Below, one piece after another: positions 56,674-64,000 of a stretch of 64,000 nucleotides of DNA; the stretch's first letter is position 1; each line of letters starts with the position of its first letter. The notes beneath the pieces are model-generated. The model made no database searches. It was not told the origin of the DNA and saw only the letters and a program-made list of their open reading frames with translations. Both the position numbers and the translations under genes were made by a program. Origin of the DNA: UBA2784 sp964494625 (GTDB taxonomy: Bacteria > Pseudomonadota > Alphaproteobacteria > Micropepsales > Micropepsaceae); the NCBI GenBank assembly GCA_964494625.1, contig CAZBRT010000001.1, forward strand, positions 930,001 to 994,000, in the 5' to 3' direction.

Positions 56674-58461
56674 ATGACCGCTGCCTACAGAATCATTGAC
56701 CACACCTATGATGTCGTCGTCGTCGGTGCCGGCGGCGCGGGGTTGCGTGCCACGCTGGGCGCGGCCGAGGCCGGCCTCAAGACGGCCTGCATCACGAAAG
56801 TCTTTCCCACCCGCAGCCATACGGTTGCAGCGCAAGGCGGCATCTCGGCGTCGCTCGGCAATATGGGTGCGGATGACTGGCGCTGGCACATGTACGACAC
56901 CGTCAAGGGCGCCGACTGGCTGGGCGACCAGGATGCCATCGAATATCTCTGCCGCGAGGCGCCGAAGGCGGTCTACGAGCTGGAGCATTTCGGCGTGCCC
57001 TTCAGCCGCACGGAAGAGGGCAAGATCTATCAACGCGCCTTTGGCGGTATGACGCGCGAATTCGGCAAGGGACCGATCCAGCGCACTTGCGCGGCCGCTG
57101 ACCGCACGGGCCATGCCATCCTCCACACGCTCTATGGCCAATGCGTGCGCCACAATGTCGAATTCTTCATCGAGTATTTCGCGCTCGATCTCATCATGGA
57201 AAACGGCGAGTGCCGCGGCGTGATGGCGTGGTGCCTGGAAGACGGCACCATCCACCGCTTCACCGCGCATCGCGTCGTGCTGGCGACCGGCGGCTATGGC
57301 CGCGCGTATCTTACCGCCACGTCTGCCCATACCTGCACGGGAGACGGCAACGCGATGGTGCTGCGCGCAGGGCTCCCCTTGCAGGATATGGAGTTCGTGC
57401 AGTTCCATCCGACGGGCATTTACGGTGCGGGCTGCCTGATCACCGAGGGATCGCGCGGCGAGGGCGGGTATCTCACCAATTCCGAGGGCGAGCGCTTCAT
57501 GGAGCGCTATGCGCCGTCGGCCAAGGACCTGGCCTCGCGCGATGTCGTCTCACGCGCGATGACCATCGAAGTGCGTGAGGGGCGCGGTGTGGGCGCGCAC
57601 AGGGACCACATCTTCCTGCATCTTGATCATCTTGACCCGAAAATCCTGCATGAGCGGCTGCCCGGCATTTCGGAATCGGCGCGCATCTTTGCGGGCGTGG
57701 ACGTTACGCGTCAGCCGATCCCGGTCTTGCCGACGGTGCATTACAACATGGGCGGCATCCCCACGAATTATCACGGCGAGGTTCTCACCAAAGCAGGCGG
57801 CGACCCCGACAAGGTGGTGCCCGGCCTCATGGCGATCGGCGAGGCGGCGTGCGTTTCGGTGCACGGTGCCAACCGTCTTGGCTCCAACTCGCTCATCGAC
57901 CTTGTGGTATTCGGACGTGCGGCGGGCCTCAGGATTGCCGAAACGCTCAAGCCTGGCACGGCGCTTCCTGCTGCCAAGGCGAAGGCGGGCGATGCCGCGC
58001 TTTCGCGGCTTGATGGCCTGCGCCAGGCCAAGGGTGCAACACCGACGGCCCAGATGCGGCTTGCGATGCAGCGCGTGATGCAGAATGACTGCGCCGTTTT
58101 CCGCACGCATGACTCGCTTGCCGACGGCCAGAAGAAGATTGATGCCGTGCATGCCGGCAAGGTGGATGTCGGTGTGACCGACCGCACCATGATCTGGAAT
58201 TCCGATCTCATGGAGACGCTGGAATTCGATAATCTGATCGCGCAGGCGGTTGTGACGGTTCATTCCGCGCTCAACCGCAAGGAAAGCCGCGGCGCGCACG
58301 CGCGCGAGGATTTCCCCAAGCGTGACGACGAGAACTGGATGAAGCACACGCTGGCGTGGATCGATGGCGCGGGCAAAGTCACCATCGATTACCGCCCGGT
58401 TCATGACTACACGCTGACGAAGGAAGTGGAATATATCGCGCCGAAAGCGCGCGTTTATTGA
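56674..58461 (+). CDS. sdhA: Succinate dehydrogenase flavoprotein subunit
   Basis: 595 aa, catalytic subunit. The FAD-attachment block TRSHTVAAQGGISASLGN carries His49; FVQFHPTGIYGAGCLITEG and HGANRLGSNSLIDLVVFGRAAG are the active-site blocks. After it, where sdhB is normally found, comes a DUF2306 gene. Confidence 0.98.
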   Translation: MTAAYRIIDHTYDVVVVGAGGAGLRATLGAAEAGLKTACITKVFPTRSHTVAAQGGISASLGNMGADDWRWHMYDTVKGADWLGDQDAIEYLCREAPKAVYELEHFGVPFSRTEEGKIYQRAFGGMTREFGKGPIQRTCAAADRTGHAILHTLYGQCVRHNVEFFIEYFALDLIMENGECRGVMAWCLEDGTIHRFTAHRVVLATGGYGRAYLTATSAHTCTGDGNAMVLRAGLPLQDMEFVQFHPTGIYGAGCLITEGSRGEGGYLTNSEGERFMERYAPSAKDLASRDVVSRAMTIEVREGRGVGAHRDHIFLHLDHLDPKILHERLPGISESARIFAGVDVTRQPIPVLPTVHYNMGGIPTNYHGEVLTKAGGDPDKVVPGLMAIGEAACVSVHGANRLGSNSLIDLVVFGRAAGLRIAETLKPGTALPAAKAKAGDAALSRLDGLRQAKGATPTAQMRLAMQRVMQNDCAVFRTHDSLADGQKKIDAVHAGKVDVGVTDRTMIWNSDLMETLEFDNLIAQAVVTVHSALNRKESRGAHAREDFPKRDDENWMKHTLAWIDGAGKVTIDYRPVHDYTLTKEVEYIAPKARVY

Positions 58462-58474
58462 GGGCGCGGGGGCG

Positions 58475-58891
58475 ATGAACTTCCAACTGATGCTGGACGC
58501 GCCGCTTGCCGTCCAGCTTCATTTCTTCACGATCGTGCCCGCATTTTTCATCGGCGGATGGCTGCTGATCTTCAGCACCAAGGGGGCGAAGCTGCACCGC
58601 CTGTTCGGCAAGATCTATCTGGTGTTGATGATGGTCACGGCAACGGCCGCGATCTTCATCAAGGCGGTGGTGGGTCCGACGATCAGCATCATGGGATTGC
58701 GGCTTGGGCTCATTCATCTTTTCATCGTGCTGACCTATGCTGGCGCCTTCAACGCCATCCGCGGCGTGCAGCTGGGCGATATCAGGCGGCACAAGAATGC
58801 AATGATCGGCACCTATGTGGGTGGATTGCTGATCGCGGGCGCCTTCACGTTTGTGCCGGGACGCTTGATGTACGACATGTTCTTTACCTGA
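58475..58891 (+). CDS. DUF2306 family membrane protein
   Basis: A 138-aa protein with four hydrophobic segments (about residues 14-34, 44-66, 73-92, 107-127). KLHRLFGKIYLVLMMVTA and the histidine-containing RLGLIHLFIVLTYAGAF are typical of DUF2306. It sits 13 bases after sdhA in the place of sdhB. Function is unknown; the conserved histidines allow a cytochrome- or metal-linked role. Confidence 0.8.
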   Translation: MNFQLMLDAPLAVQLHFFTIVPAFFIGGWLLIFSTKGAKLHRLFGKIYLVLMMVTATAAIFIKAVVGPTISIMGLRLGLIHLFIVLTYAGAFNAIRGVQLGDIRRHKNAMIGTYVGGLLIAGAFTFVPGRLMYDMFFT

Positions 58892-58919
58892 CGCCTTCCG
58901 ACCTCCAGCGAGCACGTCC

Positions 58920-60347
58920 ATGACAATCTCCTTCGACGATTATGTGCGCCATGATGCGATGGCGCTGGCTTCGCTTGTGCGGGCGCGCGCGGTTTCGCCC
59001 GCGGATCTGCTTGAAGCAGCAATTGCGCGGGCAGAAGCCGTCAATCCCAAAATCAATGCCATCGCCCACAGGCTTTACGACATGGCGCGCGCGGCAGTTG
59101 CGACGCTGCCGGAGGGGGCGTTTCACGGCGTTCCCTTTGCCATCAAGGATCTCGGCGTCAAGATGCGCGGCGCACCTTGCACCAATGGCAGCAAGGCCTA
59201 TGCGGGCTATGTCGCTGCCGATGACTCAGCGCTGATGGCGCGTTATCGCGCAGCCGGGCTCAACACTTTCGCGGTATCCACATCGCCGGAATTCGGGCTG
59301 ACCACGACAACCGAGTCAGTTGCTTTCGGCGCGACGCGCAATCCGTGGAAGCTGACCCACATCGCGGGCGGCTCGTCGGGTGGTGCAGCGGCTCTGGTGG
59401 CGGCAGGTGTGGTCCCCGCGGCCAATGCGTCGGATGGCGGTGGTTCCATCCGCATTCCGGCTGCGTGCTGCGGGCTTGTCGGCCTCAAGCCCTCGCGCGG
59501 CCTTGTCCCCAAGGGCCCGCCTTACTCGGAAGGCTGGGCGGGACTTGGTGTCACCCATGTCGTCAGCCGAAGCGTGCGCGATACGGCAGCGCTGCTTGAT
59601 GCAACGGCGGGCGAGGAGCCGGGCGCGCGTTATGCCGCGCCCGTTGCGGCTGGCGGCTATCTTGCGGCGATGGCGCAGCGGCCCAGGGGCCTGCGGGTCG
59701 CCTATATGAAGAAGCCGCTGTCGGGTGCGGACGTGCATCCCGAATGCATGGCTGCCGCAGAAAACGCGGCCAAGCTTCTTTCCAGCATGGGCCATCATGT
59801 GGAGGAGGCGGTGCCTGCCATCGACCAGCCCAATCTCGGGCTTGCGCAGGGCGTGATCGTGGTTGCCAACATCGCGCGTGATATCGAGGAGCGTGAGGCC
59901 GCATTGGGCCGCCCCTTGCGGGATGACGAGCTTGAGCCGGTGACGCGTTCCTATCGCGACAGCGCCAAGGCGATGACAGCCGCCCAGTATGTGTGGGCCG
60001 ACCGCACGACACAGACTGCGGCTTTGGCCCTTTCGCGTTTCATGGCGCGCTATGACATCATCCTTTCGGCGACAACGGCCAAGCCGCCCGTTGCCATCGG
60101 CGAATTGGCTCTGACCAATCCGGATGCGGGCAAGCATGTGGCCGACCTTGTGGCGTTTTCGGGCTTTCCGCCGCTTGCCAACCTTACCGGTGTGCCGTCG
60201 ATCTCGCTGCCCTTGCACATGACCAAGGATGGCTTGCCCATCGGCGTGATGCTGACGGGGGCGCTTGGCAGCGAAGCGCTTCTCCTCTCGCTTTCTGCGG
60301 CGATTGAAGAAGCAACGCCCTGGGCCGGTCGCCGCGCGCCGATCTGA
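58920..60347 (+). CDS. Amidase (amidase-signature family)
   Basis: A 475-aa amidase. The Ser-cisSer-Lys triad is seen: Lys76 in PFAIKDLGV, Ser152 in GGSSGG, and nucleophile Ser176 in SDGGGSIRIP. The 24-residue spacing between the serines is normal. It may be a GatA-like, indoleacetamide or other amide hydrolase; no gatB or gatC is nearby, so it is not the tRNA amidotransferase. 28 bases separate it from the DUF2306 gene. Confidence 0.92.
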   Translation: MTISFDDYVRHDAMALASLVRARAVSPADLLEAAIARAEAVNPKINAIAHRLYDMARAAVATLPEGAFHGVPFAIKDLGVKMRGAPCTNGSKAYAGYVAADDSALMARYRAAGLNTFAVSTSPEFGLTTTTESVAFGATRNPWKLTHIAGGSSGGAAALVAAGVVPAANASDGGGSIRIPAACCGLVGLKPSRGLVPKGPPYSEGWAGLGVTHVVSRSVRDTAALLDATAGEEPGARYAAPVAAGGYLAAMAQRPRGLRVAYMKKPLSGADVHPECMAAAENAAKLLSSMGHHVEEAVPAIDQPNLGLAQGVIVVANIARDIEEREAALGRPLRDDELEPVTRSYRDSAKAMTAAQYVWADRTTQTAALALSRFMARYDIILSATTAKPPVAIGELALTNPDAGKHVADLVAFSGFPPLANLTGVPSISLPLHMTKDGLPIGVMLTGALGSEALLLSLSAAIEEATPWAGRRAPI

Positions 60348-60441
60348 AGCGGCGGCGTCTCAAGTTCGGGGTTCAGCAACTCGCGCAGTGTGTCGGCGCA
60401 GGTCGCCGAGACATCTTTCAACATCTGCCCGTACGGACGAT

Positions 60442-60984
60442 TCAGCTTGCTGAGTCCGGCCGCGCAACGCGTTCCTCGGCTACTGCGGTTCGCCATATGT
60501 CCGCCGCGTTGGCTGGCGGCGCAACACGCCCGAGGGCGACATGCTTGTCCAGCAGTGCACGGAAGTCGGGATCGAGCCTCGGCCGCATCGTTGCAATGAC
60601 CGCGCGGAAGCCAGGAAGCTTCGTCATCTGACTGATCGAGTGTTCGGTCGCTGCCCAGCGCTTCTCATCCAGCATGCTCTCCCGAAACTCCCGATACCGC
60701 TCTTCCCACATGATGATCCAGCCAGCAGCCTGGAGTGAGAACCTTGCGATTTCGGCGTCCGACATGTCTGCAGCCGCAAGGGTTCCTTTCCTCCAAATGG
60801 GGTAAAACTCGGCATCGGTAATCTTATCGATGTGGCGCAGAATGGTCGCCGCCCTATTCTCGTGCATGAGGGCTTTTGAACTGCGTGCTGCGTGTCGCGT
60901 CTGCAGCGCGAGATAGATCAGAGAGGCGAGCAATGCGACCGATGCGACGATCTGGGATATGAAGTAGAAATCTTCGAGCGTCAT
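60442..60984 (-). CDS. Single-TM paralogue D (last of four)
   Basis: A 180-aa protein of unknown function. It starts MTLEDFYFISQIVASVALLASLIYLALQTRHA-like (one TM helix, about residues 8-28), then a helical cytosolic domain with conserved tryptophans and charged residues (WEERYREFRESMLDEKRW). The start overlaps the stop of paralogue C by ATGA. The N-terminal 30 residues are shared with the three genes upstream; the rest is diverged. It ends facing the amidase, 94 bases away. Confidence 0.85.
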   Translation of the reverse strand: MTLEDFYFISQIVASVALLASLIYLALQTRHAARSSKALMHENRAATILRHIDKITDAEFYPIWRKGTLAAADMSDAEIARFSLQAAGWIIMWEERYREFRESMLDEKRWAATEHSISQMTKLPGFRAVIATMRPRLDPDFRALLDKHVALGRVAPPANAADIWRTAVAEERVARPDSAS

Positions 60985-61454
60985 GACTTCACCGTGGTCG
61001 TTTTTTCCAGGGTCGCAACGTAGTCGCGGAACCTGGTTCCGAAGCCGAATGGATTTTCATCCCACCACTCGCGGCTGCCCGGATGCGCGAGCACCTCACG
61101 GATGCCATTCTCTTCCGCGCGCACGATGCTCTCGTCGCCGGTGCCGATGTCGGCCTGCATGTACATCGTCTCACAGACATGCATATAGGCTCTCAGGATG
61201 GAATCGAACCGCCACCGGTCTTGCGGCGACAATCCCTGACGGTCATTTTGACCCGCGAGCCAGATCCTCGTGACCTCGCCACTTTCCGCAAACATGCAGT
61301 TCAGATCATTCAGGGAATTCGACACGGCATGATGGGACGCAGCCCGCGTTGCGCGCGTGTTCTGACGGATCTGGATACCGACAAAAATCAGCGAGCCGAT
61401 GATGGCGAAGACGGCGATGATCTGGGAAACGAAGTAGAAATCTTCGAGGGTCAT
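60981..61454 (-). CDS. Single-TM paralogue C
   Basis: A 157-aa protein. The N-terminus MTLEDFYFVSQIIAVFAIIGSL is the shared anchor; the remainder has FAESGEVTRIWLAGQND and the ending YVATLEKTTTVKS, with WWDENPFGFGTRFRDY before it. ATG 61454 is chosen because it restores the shared start; the longer frame encodes 25 unrelated residues. ATGA overlaps on both sides. Confidence 0.85.
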   Translation of the reverse strand: MTLEDFYFVSQIIAVFAIIGSLIFVGIQIRQNTRATRAASHHAVSNSLNDLNCMFAESGEVTRIWLAGQNDRQGLSPQDRWRFDSILRAYMHVCETMYMQADIGTGDESIVRAEENGIREVLAHPGSREWWDENPFGFGTRFRDYVATLEKTTTVKS

Positions 61455-62041
61455 GATTTCGGTATCCCGCCTGGCGCAATGACTGCCGGCGCCGACGCGC
61501 CCTTGCCTTGCAACGCGCTCACATCCCACGGCACGACGCTTGTGGTATCACGCGCCCTCTCAATGACGGCGACGAACTCGCCCGACCAGATGTTCTGCGT
61601 CTTCTCGAACTCCCACCATTGCCGGTAGAACGGCAGCTTGATCACTCCCGCTGCCCAACTCGAACGCGCTTCCCAAATCGCCTTGTCGAGGTTGCCGTAC
61701 TTGTACAGAAAATAGAGCCCTTCGAGTTTTTGAAAGAGCGCGCGTTGAGCAAGCGTCACGCGCCCCCGATCGGCCTCGGAAAACCCGTCCCACGTCTTTG
61801 CGGGATCGTACGTCGAAATGGCCATGAGCAGAAAGTCATCCGAGCAATCCGCAACGATCATTTCGTTCGTCGCCGCCCAAGAATGGGTTCCTTCGAATGC
61901 TGCGGCCGCCTTGATCGAGCGCGTGTTCGCCTTGATCTGCTCGCTGTTCTGGCGGACCTGCACGCCTACGAAAATCAGCGAGGCGAAGATCGCGATCACG
62001 GCGACGATCTGGCTGAAATAGTAGAGTTCTTCGAGGGTCAT
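61451..62041 (-). CDS. Single-TM paralogue B
   Basis: A 196-aa protein with the N-terminus MTLEELYYFSQIVAVIAIFAS, one helix (about residues 7-28), then VRQNSEQIKANTRSIKAA and a soluble region (ALFQKLEGLYFLYKYGNLD, WEFEKTQNIWSGEF). The start ATG 62041 overlaps the stop of paralogue A by ATGA; an earlier frame adds 58 unrelated residues. Confidence 0.85.
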   Translation of the reverse strand: MTLEELYYFSQIVAVIAIFASLIFVGVQVRQNSEQIKANTRSIKAAAAFEGTHSWAATNEMIVADCSDDFLLMAISTYDPAKTWDGFSEADRGRVTLAQRALFQKLEGLYFLYKYGNLDKAIWEARSSWAAGVIKLPFYRQWWEFEKTQNIWSGEFVAVIERARDTTSVVPWDVSALQGKGASAPAVIAPGGIPKS

Positions 62042-62562
62042 TGGCGCTCGCTCTGCCCACTCCCGAACGGCCGCTGAATGCCGACCAAGACCGAACTCTC
62101 CGCAGCCTCGGCGGTGTCCATTTCCTCGATGAACGCGCGCGTGATCACTGCGTTGGACTTTTCGGCCTGCCAGATATCCATGAATTTTGGATGGTTCATG
62201 AATCCGCGGAACCATTTGCGCCGCAGGCGCCAGACTTCGGCGTCAAGGATGCCGTTCTTGTGCAGCGCAAACTGCGCCTCTGTCCGCAGGATGAGTCCCC
62301 GGAAGTGGCGATGCAACTGGTAGTTTTCAGATTCGATGAGGCTGTCCGGACTCTTGATCACTTTATAGATCAATTGGCTGATCGGACTGCCATCGGCAAG
62401 CCTGTCATTCACCTCCGCGATTGATGTTTGCGCATCCCAGATTGCTTTCGCGCGGATGAAACGGCTGTTCTGTCGGGTCTGGATCGCCACATAGACGAGC
62501 GAGCCGAATATCGCGACGACGGCGACGATCTGGGAAATGAAATAGACTTCTTCGAGGGTCAT
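62038..62562 (-). CDS. Single-TM paralogue A (first of four)
   Basis: A 174-aa protein with the N-terminus MTLEEVYFISQIVAVVAIFG and one TM helix. Its soluble region has HRHFRGLILRTEAQFALHKNGILDAEVW and FMDIWQAEKSNAV. The start ATG 62562 is preceded by AAAGGGGCGCAA, a good ribosome site, so it heads the four-gene unit. Divergent from creD, 250 bases away. Confidence 0.85.
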   Translation of the reverse strand: MTLEEVYFISQIVAVVAIFGSLVYVAIQTRQNSRFIRAKAIWDAQTSIAEVNDRLADGSPISQLIYKVIKSPDSLIESENYQLHRHFRGLILRTEAQFALHKNGILDAEVWRLRRKWFRGFMNHPKFMDIWQAEKSNAVITRAFIEEMDTAEAAESSVLVGIQRPFGSGQSERQ

Positions 62563-62812
62563 TTGCGCCCCTTTGGTGTCTGCAGTCTCAAGCCGGGAGC
62601 AGGAGTATCAGAGTTTTGCGGCAAGAAGAACGCTGCAGCCGTTGCCCCCTCCTCAGCGCCGCGCGCCGATCTGATTTCCCGAAAAGTAGCGCTGGTCACG
62701 CGTTGTTCATCGCGGGTGGCCGGTCGCGGTGCCGCCGCCGCGTTGCCGGGTCTTGGCCACAATCGGGGCAGGGAATGACTGCCGCACCCAAAACGCTTGC
62801 GGAGCCTCCCCC

Positions 62813-64000
62813 ATGGTCAACATTCCCGAGCCCTCGTTTTCATTCCAGGGCATTCGCGCCCGCGCGCCCGGCATCAAGCTGGTCGGCATCGTTTTCATGA
62901 CGTTCCTTCTGGGCATTCCCCTCTTCCTCATCCAGGCGACGGTTTCCGAGCGCCGCGCCTCAGCCGATTCGGCGGCGGCATCGGTCGCGCAAGGCTGGGG
63001 CGGACCGCAGGAACTGGCCGGCCCCTTCCTCATCATCCCCTATTCGGTCCCCGAGCGGCGCACGTCCACCGGTGTGCTGCAGGAAGCGGCACAGCGCGGC
63101 ACGATCGTGCTGGCGCCGGAGACGTTTGATGCAACGATCGATGCCAAGACCCAGATGCGCGCGCGGGGAATTTATGCCGTGCCGGTCTATGAGAGTGACG
63201 TCAATCTGGCGGCGGCATTCGACCTTTCCCGGCTTGACGGCAAGTTGCGCAGCGATGCTGTCATCGACTTTGCCAATGCGCGCCTTTCGCTGGCGCTCAG
63301 CGATCCGCGCGGGCTGACGGCAGCACCCTCGCTTGCACTCAAGGCGGAGGGCCTTTCGATGCTTTCAACCACACCGCCGCGCTTCGAGCCAGGCTCGGGC
63401 CTCGACAGCTGGGTGACGGGCATGCATGCCGATCTTTCGGGTCTTTTGCCCGGCCAGAAATTCAGTGTGCGCATCGGCTTTGGCCTTCGTGGCCTCAATG
63501 TGCTCCAGATCGTGCCGGTCGGCGATACGACCAAGGCAAGCATCACGGCCGACTGGCCCCATCCGAGCTTCTCGGGATCGTTCCTGCCGGTCACGCGCGA
63601 GATCAGCGAAACGGGCTTTACCGCCCAATGGGAAATACCGGCGCTGGCGCGCGCCATGCCCCAGGTCTTCTTTGAGCCGGGCGGCGGCTATCTGGTTGCC
63701 GGGTCGGGATTTGGCGTCCAGTTCTTCGAGCCGGTTGACCTCTATCATTCGACCGAACGGGCGCTCAAATACGCGCTCCTGTTCATCGGGCTTGCGTTCC
63801 TTGCCTTTTTTCTGGTGGAGACGCTGACGCAGGCACGCATCCATGTGGTGCAGTATCTGCTCGTGGGTTCGGCGCAGGTGCTGTTCTATCTCCTGCTGCT
63901 GGCGCTGGCCGAGCAGATCGGTTTTGCCAACGCCTATCTTGCTGCCACCTTGGCCTCGGTCGCGCTCACCTGCCTTTACGCCGGGGCGATATTCCACTCA
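62813..64000 (+). CDS. creD: Inner membrane protein CreD (3' end outside window)
   Basis: The N-terminal 396 residues of CreD, whose usual length is about 450. There is an N-terminal helix (about residues 22-42), a large periplasmic part (about 45-320) and a C-terminal set of helices beginning LKYALLFIGLAFLAFFLVE. FFEPVDLYHSTERALKY precedes it, typical of CreD. E. coli CreD is under the CreBC two-component system and linked to colicin E2 tolerance; here no creBC is seen. ATG 62813 follows GGAGCCTCCCCC. Confidence 0.93.
   Translation, partial: MVNIPEPSFSFQGIRARAPGIKLVGIVFMTFLLGIPLFLIQATVSERRASADSAAASVAQGWGGPQELAGPFLIIPYSVPERRTSTGVLQEAAQRGTIVLAPETFDATIDAKTQMRARGIYAVPVYESDVNLAAAFDLSRLDGKLRSDAVIDFANARLSLALSDPRGLTAAPSLALKAEGLSMLSTTPPRFEPGSGLDSWVTGMHADLSGLLPGQKFSVRIGFGLRGLNVLQIVPVGDTTKASITADWPHPSFSGSFLPVTREISETGFTAQWEIPALARAMPQVFFEPGGGYLVAGSGFGVQFFEPVDLYHSTERALKYALLFIGLAFLAFFLVETLTQARIHVVQYLLVGSAQVLFYLLLLALAEQIGFANAYLAATLASVALTCLYAGAIFHS

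Noticed and set aside
60442..62562. The four paralogues as a toxin-antitoxin or phage island
   Set aside because: No toxin, antitoxin, integrase or repeat features are present, and base composition looks like the flanks.

Overview
The window is a gene-dense, GC-rich stretch of bacterial chromosome with 66 protein genes or gene remnants on both strands. I see no tRNA, rRNA, CRISPR array, transposase or phage gene, and no gene-free gap longer than about 275 bases. Gene content and order point to an alphaproteobacterium: dapF-mtaB-ftsY-yciB, ffh-rpsP-rimM-trmD-rplS followed by leuC/leuD/leuB and asd, acnA beside ccmABCDG, a DUF2794 gene and a mesaconyl-CoA hydratase (ethylmalonyl-CoA pathway). 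I cannot place the order or genus from sequence alone.

Layout. 1-2100: the C-terminal part of katG, then a patatin-like phospholipase bracketed by two near-identical palindromes. 2102-5647: clpB with a heat-shock-like promoter, a pterin dehydratase and a small zincin. 5668-12082: a minus-strand run tesA-like/tas/thpR/lepB, divergent from the ybbA-ybbP exporter as in E. coli. 12248-16758: BI-1/YccA protein, a frameshifted L,D-transpeptidase, DUF2794, an O-methyltransferase, a TehA/SLAC1 channel and an SDR. 16931-21540: a four-gene Gld-type ABC cluster (ATPase, permease, GldG-like, DUF4340). 21650-26542: MBL-fold hydrolase, DUF1223 protein, acnA. 26643-31901: enoyl-CoA hydratase, ccmABCDG, a low-complexity hypothetical, a MarR regulator and a Nudix hydrolase. 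31885-35648: dapF-mtaB-ftsY-yciB. 35874-47774: prolyl oligopeptidase, then the SRP/ribosome/leucine/aspartate block, with a HupE-like gene between leuC and leuD.

47740-50290 holds a DGPF (YCII) protein, an ECF42-type sigma factor and pdxY, with a candidate self-recognised promoter upstream. 50410-53804 holds a CoA-ester lyase, two exported TPR proteins and mesaconyl-CoA hydratase. 53809-55673 holds an NTF2-like protein coupled to a HerA-like ATPase. 55775-58891 holds a consensus promoter with a dyad, then sdhC-sdhD-sdhA and a DUF2306 membrane protein, with no sdhB. An amidase follows. 60442-62562 is a four-gene, end-overlapping array of paralogous single-TM proteins that match no function I know; this is the best candidate for an undescribed system. 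The window ends inside creD.

Two repeat families stand out. One is a perfect/near-perfect 48-bp palindrome (2 copies around the patatin gene). The other is a dispersed element of about 170 bp (2 copies, at 23564 and 39980) whose internal hairpin differs by paired, compensating changes.
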